Below, one piece after another: positions 41,704 through 48,069 of a stretch of 64,000 nucleotides of DNA. The stretch spans positions 2,852,001-2,916,000 of the forward strand of contig CAWCTD010000003.1 in assembly GCA_963798455.1 (NCBI GenBank). The letters are read 5' to 3'. The position numbers and the translations under genes are program-made. The stretch is from CAWCTD01 sp963798455. GTDB taxonomy: Bacteria > Acidobacteriota > Terriglobia > Bryobacterales > Bryobacteraceae. A model generated the notes under the pieces. That model was not told where the DNA came from. It saw only the letters and a program-made list of their open reading frames with translations, and made no database searches. The stretch's first letter is position 1. The number at the start of each line of letters is the position of its first letter.

Positions 41704-42869
41704 CCGGCCCTCGCTTCAGGGGCGCGCACGGGGACCGTGAAATGAAAAGTCGCCCCCTTTCCGGGCTCCGATTCCACCCAGATCCGGCCGCCGTGGTGTT
41801 CCACGATCTTCCTGGCGATGGCCAGGCCGATTCCGGTGCCGGGGTAGTCCTGGTGGCGGTGCAGACGCTGGAACACCAGGAAGATGCGGTCGGCAAACTG
41901 CGGGTCCAACCCGATGCCGTTGTCGCGCACAGAGAAGACCCATTCCTGGCCGTTCCGTTCGACGGAAACGTGAATCCGCGGCGGCTCCTGGCCGCGGAAC
42001 TTGATGGCGTTGCCAATCAGGTTCTGAAACAAGTGAGTGAGCTGGCCGGCATTTCCCAGCACGGTGGGGAGCGGATCGTGACTGACTTCCGCAGCGGCCT
42101 CCGCGATCGCCGCTTCCAGATCGGCGCAGGCCTGGACGAGCACGGCTTCACAGGCCACCGGGACGAACTCTTTGCCTTGCCTTCCCACCCGGGAGTAGGC
42201 CAGCAGATCGCCGATCATCTGCTTCATGCGGGTGGCGCCATCCACCGCGAAGGCGATGAAGTCGTGGGCATCACTATCCAGCCTGTCTTTGTATCGCGCC
42301 TCAAGAAGCTGGACGTAGCTGGCCACCATGCGCAGCGGCTCCTGCAAGTCGTGCGACACCACATAGGCAAACTGCTCCAGTTCGGCGTTGGAGCGGGCCA
42401 ACTCCTCCGTGCCGAGGTTGCGCTGTTCCTCAGCCTGCTTGCGCAAGCTGATGTCTTCGACCACCGCGACGAAGTACTTCGGAGCCCCGGAGGGCTCGCG
42501 AGCCACCGACCGGGTCTGGCGAATCCACACATCCGGACCCAAGTCGCGATGCCAGCGCATGTCCATCGAGCATGTCTGCAGTTCCCCGCTGAGAAGCCGG
42601 CGCGTCTTCTCCAGTGCCCTCTCCAGGTCTTCGGGATACATCAGATGCCGGGCGGGCCGATCGAGCAAGTCTTCGCGCCGGTGGCCCACGATCTCGCAGA
42701 ACTTCTGGTTGACCAGCAGCCAACGGTCATCCAGTCCCGCGAGCGCCATGCCCACGGCCGCCTGGTCGAAGGTGGCCTGGAATCGCTGCTCGCTTTCGCG
42801 CAGCGCCTCCGCCATTCTTTCGAGCTCGACAGACAACGCGATTTTCCCGCGCCGAATCACAGAGGCCAA
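41700..42869 (-). CDS. PAS-domain histidine kinase
   Basis: A 389-residue soluble kinase. Residues ~25-145 are a PAS domain with PAC (RFQATFDQAAVGMALAGLDDRWLLVNQKFCEIVGHRREDLLDR...YFVAVVEDISLRKQAEE). The H-box is ELEQFAYVVSHDLQEPLRMVASYVQLLEARY (His near 182). The ATPase boxes are HLFQNLIGNAIKFRGQ, VRDNGIGLDPQFADRIFLVFQRLHRHQDY and GTGIGLAIARKIVEHHGG. The kinase half is nearly the same as that of 39288-40415, indicating a recent local duplication. The PAS ligand is unknown. It follows the receiver-CpaE gene after 53 bp and overlaps the next kinase by 4 bp. Confidence 0.93.
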   Translation of the reverse strand: MASVIRRGKIALSVELERMAEALRESEQRFQATFDQAAVGMALAGLDDRWLLVNQKFCEIVGHRREDLLDRPARHLMYPEDLERALEKTRRLLSGELQTCSMDMRWHRDLGPDVWIRQTRSVAREPSGAPKYFVAVVEDISLRKQAEEQRNLGTEELARSNAELEQFAYVVSHDLQEPLRMVASYVQLLEARYKDRLDSDAHDFIAFAVDGATRMKQMIGDLLAYSRVGRQGKEFVPVACEAVLVQACADLEAAIAEAAAEVSHDPLPTVLGNAGQLTHLFQNLIGNAIKFRGQEPPRIHVSVERNGQEWVFSVRDNGIGLDPQFADRIFLVFQRLHRHQDYPGTGIGLAIARKIVEHHGGRIWVESEPGKGATFHFTVPVRAPEARAG

Positions 42870-42922
42870 TCCTCCAGTAATATCGACGGTGGAAATAGGT
42901 AACTTTATGCCGGTCGGGCGGG

Positions 42923-44101
42923 CTACCCGAACACCGGAACCAGGACTGGCTCGGCGAGCTTGTTCGCCAGGTCAACCAGGCTGGCGGCGGCCAGACTGTC
43001 CGGATCGTTCAGCGCCAGGGGGACGCCCAGCCTGAAGGAGGCCGCGCAGATCTCCGCCGCGGGCGGGATAACCCCCGCAATCGGGCAGCCCAGTTGAGTT
43101 CGTATATCAGACTGCGCCAGTGAAGAGGCCAGGGAATCCTTGGTGACGAGGACCGCTCCGAGCGCCTGCTTGTCCGCGATCCAGGATCTCAGGAGATCTG
43201 CCATGCGGCTGCCGGCTGCCACCGATCCGCGCTCCCGTTCGACAACCAGCGCCGTGAAGTTGCAGCCAGCGACAGCGGTCTGGCTGGCGTAGCAGGGATG
43301 GGACGGCAGATCGAGGATTACATACTCCACCATCTGCGCCGCCGCCCGGATGATGGCTTCGGCCTGCGCGGGTTGAATCTCCATGAACCCCTCGGCGGTC
43401 TGAGCGCAGAACAGCGCTTTGGCCCCGCACGCCAGACTCACCAAGCGCTGATGCAACACCTTGGCGCCGATGTCCCCGGCGTTCAGTTCGAGAAGGTCTC
43501 TCAGACTGACAGCGGGTGTCAGACGGAATTGAAAGGAGAAGGTCCCCAAGCAGGACCTGAGTTCCAGCGCGATGACGCTCTTGCCCTGCCGCGCCAGAAC
43601 GGCTGCCACGTTCAACGCCACGGTGGTGACGCCCACGCCGCCTTTGGCGCCGATGAAGCCCAGGATTCTCCCCGACGGCTCGCCCGCGTACCCCGGCGGG
43701 CCCGCCCCCAGGATCTTGTGCCGCTCGATGGTGAAGCGGATCAAACGCGCCAGGGACCGCAGGCTGGCACTGTTCTTAAGCACGTAGTCCTGCACCCCCT
43801 CGCGCGCCGCTCTGAGGGCGAGGTCTTCATCGTCCAGGCCCGTGACCACGATTACCGGGATGTCCGGGGCTTGGGCGCGCAGCTTCAGGAAGGTGTCCAG
43901 GCCCTGGCTGTCAGGCAGGGAAAGGTCGAGCAGGACGACATCCGCTTCAGTCTCGGCCAGTTGTTTCAACCCGGTCGAGAGCCGCTCCGCCCACCACAGG
44001 TCCACGGCCGCGCCGCCCGCCCCGGTGAGCGTCTCCTGAATCAGCCGCGCATCGGCCGGATTGTCCTCGATGAGAAGGATCCTAGTCGGTGCGCTGCCCA
44101 T
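42923..44101 (-). CDS. Receiver-CpaE/MinD-like fusion protein
   Basis: A 392-residue fusion. Receiver ~5-125: RILLIEDNPADARLIQETL, VVLLDLSLPDSQG, VIVVTGLDDEDLALRAAREG, DYVLKNS. CpaE/MinD-like domain ~150-390: GRILGFIGAKGGVGVTTVALNVAAVLARQGKSVIALEL, VEYVILDLPSHPC, and the C-terminal VPPAAE-type block IAGVIPPAAEICAASFRLGVPLALNDPDSLAAASLVDLA. Val replaces the Walker-A lysine (KGGVGVTT). It is the closest paralogue of the gene at the left window edge. Its start lies 20 bp inside the upstream receiver gene. Placement in a kinase operon suggests it is the phosphorylation target of those kinases. Confidence 0.92.
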   Translation of the reverse strand: MGSAPTRILLIEDNPADARLIQETLTGAGGAAVDLWWAERLSTGLKQLAETEADVVLLDLSLPDSQGLDTFLKLRAQAPDIPVIVVTGLDDEDLALRAAREGVQDYVLKNSASLRSLARLIRFTIERHKILGAGPPGYAGEPSGRILGFIGAKGGVGVTTVALNVAAVLARQGKSVIALELRSCLGTFSFQFRLTPAVSLRDLLELNAGDIGAKVLHQRLVSLACGAKALFCAQTAEGFMEIQPAQAEAIIRAAAQMVEYVILDLPSHPCYASQTAVAGCNFTALVVERERGSVAAGSRMADLLRSWIADKQALGAVLVTKDSLASSLAQSDIRTQLGCPIAGVIPPAAEICAASFRLGVPLALNDPDSLAAASLVDLANKLAEPVLVPVFG

Positions 44102-44555
44102 TTGCCGAGGCCCCCGGAAGCTTCGCCACGCCGAACCAGTAGTCGTTGAGCGACTGAATGGCCTTGAGAAAGCCCATCAGGTCGATCGGCTTGGTCATGA
44201 AGCAGTTGGCGTGCAGATCGTAGGTGTTGCGAATATCCTGCGGCGCTTCGGAGCTGGTCAGAATCACCACTGGAATGCTTTTGAGGATGGGGTCTTGTTT
44301 GACTTCCGCCAGGACCTCGAGCCCGGTCTTCTTTGGCATGCGAAGATCCAGGAGAATCAGATCCGGAGTGGGCGCGGTCGCGAACTCGCCAGCGTGCCGA
44401 AGAAACTGAATCCCCTCTATGCCATCGTGCGCCACGCTCAGCTTGGCCGCCGGCGCAGCCATGCGGAGAACCTCCGCTATCAGGCGAGCGTCTCCGGGGT
44501 TGTCATCGATCAACAGGATCTCAGGGGCCGCAATTCTCACCGCGCTCATCTCCAT
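44082..44555 (-). CDS. Single-domain response regulator (Rcp1-like)
   Basis: A 157-residue stand-alone receiver and the first gene of the minus-strand signalling operon. EILLIDDNPGDARLIAEVLRM (acid pair), DLILLDLRMPKKTGLEVLAEV (phosphoacceptor ~68), VVILTSSEAPQDI (switch Thr) and CFMTKPIDLMGFLKAIQSL (Lys). The C-terminus LNDYWFGVAKLP matches Rcp1-like regulators. MEMSAVRI and MSAVRI are both possible starts. It overlaps the receiver-CpaE gene by 20 bp. Confidence 0.93.
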   Translation of the reverse strand: MEMSAVRIAAPEILLIDDNPGDARLIAEVLRMAAPAAKLSVAHDGIEGIQFLRHAGEFATAPTPDLILLDLRMPKKTGLEVLAEVKQDPILKSIPVVILTSSEAPQDIRNTYDLHANCFMTKPIDLMGFLKAIQSLNDYWFGVAKLPGASANGQRTD

Positions 44556-45025
44556 CCTCCCAGTCTGCTAGAACCGTCGTGGCATATCCCTCGCGCCCTG
44601 CGCTTGCCACGTCTATCGGCAAGACATGTCTCGGACTTTACGGGGGCTGGAGTCAGCCGTGGGAAAGGCCTTGCCAGAGGAGTACCGTTGGCCCGAAACT
44701 GGAACCCGGGCTTGGCGCGCAACAACGTACATCGGACACATTTGAGTCTTTGGACCATACGGGGGAAATGCGGAGAGAGGGATTCGAACACTTCAGGAGC
44801 CGATAGAATCTACAACTTGCAGATTCCCCGTTGCCAGGACTGCCATAGATGCCACCGCTGCCGTCGCGCATTGCCCAAAATTGCCCAAGAGAATGGCAGC
44901 AGCCAAGTGCGAACTCGGGGACGCCGGCAACATCGCCGTCTCTCGTCGCTTTGGTCGAGATGCCCGATCTGGCCCCGAGTGCGTGGTCATGTCACAATAC
45001 GGAAGGAGCCGCGATTGGAGGCGCA
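44556..45025. other. 470-bp intergenic region with a tRNA 3'-end-like fragment
   Basis: Between the signalling operon and the small plus-strand gene I see no full gene. The minus strand of 44769-44790 reads TGTTCGAATCCCTCTCTCCG and onward, like the T-loop and 3' acceptor strand of a tRNA. The matching 5' acceptor strand GGAGAGA was not found within the following ~100 bases, so no tRNA gene is called. It could be an attachment-site remnant. Confidence 0.35.
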
Positions 45026-45178
45026 ATGCTGCGAACGATTGAAATTTGTGTCCCCGACCAACTCCTACAGCTTCTGGACGAGAAGGCTCAGCGGTCCGGT
45101 CTCGGAGGGGACGAGTATGTTTCGGCTCTCTTATCGAAGGCTCTTTCCGGCCCTCCCACGCTAGGATTTTCCCAGTAG
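45026..45178 (+). CDS. Small ribbon-helix-helix-like protein, 50 aa
   Basis: Start at MLRTIEICVPDQLLQLL with GGAGG four bases upstream; the frame is open further upstream but reads like non-coding sequence. The pattern beta-strand (LRTIEICVP) then two helices (DQLLQLLDEKAQRSGL; GGDEYVSALLSKAL) matches small CopG/RHH-type DNA-binding antitoxin-like proteins. No toxin gene follows: the next gene is a receiver 85 bp downstream. A role as a solitary regulator or orphan antitoxin is inference. Confidence 0.5.
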   Translation: MLRTIEICVPDQLLQLLDEKAQRSGLGGDEYVSALLSKALSGPPTLGFSQ

Positions 45179-45263
45179 CTCCGCCGGTAGCACCCGTGGT
45201 ACATTTGGTGACCGGCCCGACCCGGTGATTCACGACCGTGTGGTCAGGCTGTTAGGCACCGCC

Positions 45264-45659
45264 ATGAGTCCCAGGCAGGGCGCAGAGCCGGCTAAGCTAC
45301 TCGTCGTGGACGACGAAGACAGCGTGCTGAAGCTCGTCTGCACGCTTCTCCAGCGAGACGGCTACAGCGTCCTGGCGGCGCACGACGGCTCTGATGCCCT
45401 CAGCTTGGCGCGGACGCGCGGCCATGAGATTGACATCTTGCTGACCGATCTGCGCATGCCCGGTCTCGGTGGTGCCGAATTAGCCAGGGCTGTGGTCCGC
45501 CTGCACCCCCACATCCGCGTGATCTACATGACCGGGTTCGCGGAGGAACAGTTCGGACCCGGCACGCAGGCGCTCAGGAAGCCCTTCAAGCCTGGCGCGC
45601 TAAGAGACGTCGTGGAGCGCGCGTCGGCGAACCCCGAGAAACCGCCACAGGGCTCTTAG
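45264..45659 (+). CDS. Single-domain response regulator
   Basis: A 131-residue receiver (MSPRQGAEPAKLLVVDDEDSVLKLVCTLLQRDGYSVLAAHDGSDAL...). VVDDED acid pair, phosphoacceptor in DILLTDLRMPGLGG (~62), switch Thr in VIYMTGFAEE and Lys in ALRKPFKPGAL. This is the CheY-like form often joined to or partnered with PAS/HisKA hybrid kinases. A GTG at 45225 would add 13 residues; the ATG was chosen because similarity starts after it. It belongs to the same signalling island but is on the opposite strand to the kinase operon. Confidence 0.85.
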   Translation: MSPRQGAEPAKLLVVDDEDSVLKLVCTLLQRDGYSVLAAHDGSDALSLARTRGHEIDILLTDLRMPGLGGAELARAVVRLHPHIRVIYMTGFAEEQFGPGTQALRKPFKPGALRDVVERASANPEKPPQGS

Positions 45660-45709
45660 CTCTTCTTCCGGAAACGCGCGGCTGGGTGAGACCGCCGGGG
45701 GAAACGCGT

Positions 45710-46849
45710 TCAACCGCTTGAGGCGCTGCTCGATACGGGCGCCGGAAGCAGCCAGGACACGAGGGCACGGCGGAGGCGGCGGTTGGCCGGCTCCTCGACG
45801 AGCCTGTAGACCAGGGTGGAGACCGCGATGACGCCGGCGATGTAGAGAAGAGAGGCGCGGACCGGCCAGGGGGAGGCCAGGCGATAGACCCAGGAACGCT
45901 TGTACCACCACAGCAGGGGGATGTGCAGGATGTAGATCGCGTAGCTGGCCTTGCCCAGCAGCAGCGCCGGCCGGGTCGAGAGCATCCTCGCCACAATACC
46001 TCCGCCCAGGGCAAGTCCCAGCAACAGGAGCGCATTCAGGGGGCGCAGCAGGGTATCGAGTGGGACCCAGTGTTCCACCGATGGCGACCAGGAAACCAGG
46101 ACGATGAAGAGGGCTGAAGCGGGCAAATAGAGCCATGATCCGCGGCCGAAGAGGCGCGGCCGCGAGCGGGCCAGGGCGTCGTAAATGCCGGCCGAGGCGA
46201 TCCCGAGCAGGAAATCCCCCAGGTGCACAAGAGGTTTCCAGGTGTCGGGAAGGCCGCCCAGACGAAGCAGAATGGGCAGCGCAAGCGCCGCGCCGGCCGC
46301 CGCCAGGGCCCGGCGCCAGTTGGTGCAGCGCGGGAGCAGGAGGAGCAGAGGAAAACACAGGTAGAAAAACAATTCGCAAGACAGGGACCAGGCTGGCGTG
46401 TTCCACTGGACGGGCAAAGTGCCGGTCCAGCCCTGCAACAGGAGCGTGTAGTTTGTCACCAGGGCGGCCCTGCCGTCCAGCGTGTGCCCCCCGGCCGGGA
46501 GAAACAGGTCTTGGTAGGCGAAAGGCGCGAGGATGAGCAGACTCACCAGGTAGACCGGATAGATGCGAGCGACGCGCGCCGCGCCGTAACGGATCAGGCT
46601 GGCGCGATCCCAACTGCTGGAGGCGTAGCCCCGAGCCAGTACGAAGCCGGATAAGACGAAGAACGTCCCGACGGCCCAGAAGCCGCTCCGCAGGAAGACC
46701 TGCACGGGCTCCGGGAAGTTCCGTACCCACGGTTCCAGCATGTGGGCGCCGCCGCTGAGGTGGTGCACCACGACCCAGACGGCCAGATAAAAGCGCAGTC
46801 CGGTCAGAGCCGGCAGATGCTGGTCAGGGGACGGAGCTGAGACTCTCAT
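45710..46849 (-). CDS. Acyltransferase-3 family membrane protein
   Basis: A 379-residue membrane acyltransferase (OafA/NodX type) with about ten hydrophobic segments. It begins HLPALTGLRFYLAVWVVVHHLSGG, with the catalytic His in the first helix region. FWAVGTFFVLSGFVLARGY (~60) and AARVARIYPVYLVSLLIL (~90) follow. W-x-L-S-x-E is seen as AWSLSCELFFYLCFPLLLLL (~155). These enzymes O-acylate surface sugars or lipids, but the acceptor is unknown. Its start overlaps the DUF2103-like gene by 4 bp, so the two are cotranscribed. Confidence 0.9.
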   Translation of the reverse strand: MRVSAPSPDQHLPALTGLRFYLAVWVVVHHLSGGAHMLEPWVRNFPEPVQVFLRSGFWAVGTFFVLSGFVLARGYASSSWDRASLIRYGAARVARIYPVYLVSLLILAPFAYQDLFLPAGGHTLDGRAALVTNYTLLLQGWTGTLPVQWNTPAWSLSCELFFYLCFPLLLLLPRCTNWRRALAAAGAALALPILLRLGGLPDTWKPLVHLGDFLLGIASAGIYDALARSRPRLFGRGSWLYLPASALFIVLVSWSPSVEHWVPLDTLLRPLNALLLLGLALGGGIVARMLSTRPALLLGKASYAIYILHIPLLWWYKRSWVYRLASPWPVRASLLYIAGVIAVSTLVYRLVEEPANRRLRRALVSWLLPAPVSSSASSG

Positions 46850-47166
46850 GCGGTCGGAGAGGCGCCGGAGGAGGATTCGAGGGCCTGGGCGAAGGCTTGC
46901 TCCAGTTGTGCCTTTGAGAGCGAGGTGCTGACAAAGAGTTCCTGGCGTGCGCCCGCGCTGAGGGCAATGGCCCTCCAGCCGTTGACGGTGGGCACGGTGA
47001 CCCGGACCCGGACCGGGCCCCGCGCGTCGCGGACAGGACGGATGATACCGGGCACCACGGCGCGGATCTCCGCGTGGGCTGCAAGCAAACGCTCCAGCAG
47101 ATCACGCACGCCGTCAATGATACTGTGCTCGACCTTGAGTCTTCCCTGCGAGGCGCGTAGACGCAT
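46846..47166 (-). CDS. DUF2103-like small protein
   Basis: A 106-residue protein, with start tentatively at MRLRASQGRLKVEHSIIDG. The segment IPG-type VVPGIIRPVRDARGPVRVRVTVPTVNGWRAIALSAGARQELFVSTSLSKAQLEQAF resembles DUF2103, described as predicted metal-binding proteins, from memory. No clear ribosome site precedes the ATG, and the frame stays open upstream to 47289, where a 22-codon gene in another frame also begins. It overlaps the acyltransferase start by 4 bp. Function unknown. Confidence 0.55.
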   Translation of the reverse strand: MRLRASQGRLKVEHSIIDGVRDLLERLLAAHAEIRAVVPGIIRPVRDARGPVRVRVTVPTVNGWRAIALSAGARQELFVSTSLSKAQLEQAFAQALESSSGASPTA

Positions 47167-47231
47167 AGGCACGGCAAGCGGGACTACAGCTTGCAGGAAT
47201 CGTCCGGTCCCCGACCGGACCTGGGGGAGCT

Positions 47232-47300
47232 TCAGCCACCGGTGAAGCGGCTCAGGATGAGCCAGGCGGCCAAGATCACGATGACCCAAATGAAACCCAT
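47232..47300 (-). CDS. Micro-ORF encoding a 22-aa single-pass membrane peptide
   Basis: Reads MGFIWVIVILAAWLILSRFTGG then stop. It starts ATG at 47300, and AGGAGAG lies about nine bases upstream on the minus strand. Residues 3-16 are hydrophobic enough for one membrane helix, followed by a basic end. It sits between plsC and the DUF2103-like gene, all on the minus strand. The combination of a good ribosome site and a hydrophobic core favours a real small membrane protein, though chance cannot be excluded. Confidence 0.45.
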   Translation of the reverse strand: MGFIWVIVILAAWLILSRFTGG

Positions 47301-47323
47301 CCCGATACTCTCCTCTCTAACCA

Positions 47324-48031
47324 TTATTCCATGAGTTCGAGGATTCTGGCACGGACCTCGGAAGTCAGACGGGTGCGGTCCTTCAGTGTCATACCCGTGG
47401 TGGGGATGGGATCGCCAATGCGCAGGGTGACCCTGCCCGGACGGATGACAAGGGAACCCATGGGGAGCACCTCTCGGGTGCCGCGGATGCCCACGGGGAC
47501 CAGGGGCACGCCGGCTTTGATGGCGATATAGGCCGCGCCTTCCTTGAACTCGCGGAGCTGGCCGGCCGAGCGTCCGCCCTCCGGAAAGACGAGCGCGGAG
47601 ACGCCGCGCTCCTGGATGACCCGGGCCGATTCTGACATGGCCTTGAGCGAGCCGCGGGCTTCCTCGCGCGGGATGGAAATGTGACCGGCGCGGCGCAGAT
47701 GGCCTCCGATGAAGGGGATCTTAAACAGGTTACGCTTGGCCAGAAAACGGAATTGCAGGGGGATGTGCGCCAGCACGAGCGGTGTGTCCATGAGGCTGAG
47801 GTGGTTGGAGGCTATCACGCAGCCGCCGGTGGGCGGGATCCGTTCCAAGCCCTCCACGCCCACCTTCATACCGCTGACCAGGATCAGAATGCGGGACCAG
47901 ACGCGGCCGACCTTGTGCGGGGTGTTCCCGCTGTGGTCGAAGAAAGAGACCAGCATGGAGAGCGTGCCCATGACTACGGTGGCGAGCAGAATCAGCGGGT
48001 CGATGAGCAGATAGGCTCGGAGCTTAGCCAC
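47324..48031 (-). CDS. plsC: 1-acyl-sn-glycerol-3-phosphate acyltransferase
   Basis: A 235-residue PlsC-type acyltransferase that adds the second acyl chain to lysophosphatidic acid. An N-terminal membrane segment (LIDPLILLATVVMGTLSMLVSFF) anchors it. The catalytic HX4D is in ASNHLSLMDTPLVLAHI (~78), followed by FRFLAKRNLFKIPFIGGHLRRAGHISI. FPEGGRS (~150) and the hydrophobic block VPLVPVGIRGT (~175) complete the four conserved motifs. Length is normal. It lies 38 bp downstream of the ADOP permease on the same strand. Confidence 0.93.
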   Translation of the reverse strand: MAKLRAYLLIDPLILLATVVMGTLSMLVSFFDHSGNTPHKVGRVWSRILILVSGMKVGVEGLERIPPTGGCVIASNHLSLMDTPLVLAHIPLQFRFLAKRNLFKIPFIGGHLRRAGHISIPREEARGSLKAMSESARVIQERGVSALVFPEGGRSAGQLREFKEGAAYIAIKAGVPLVPVGIRGTREVLPMGSLVIRPGRVTLRIGDPIPTTGMTLKDRTRLTSEVRARILELME

Positions 48032-48069
48032 AAGGAGACTATTGTACTGGCGGCGCAGGCCGTCGTTCT

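Noticed and set aside
44700..44900. A complete tRNA gene on the minus strand
   Set aside because: Only the 3' third resembles a tRNA; no matching 5' acceptor strand or anticodon stem could be found at the right distance.
45600..46730. A 376-codon minus-strand frame overlapping the acyltransferase
   Set aside because: It is an out-of-frame reading of the acyltransferase-3 gene with Pro/Arg/Gly-rich low-complexity content and no signal or helices.
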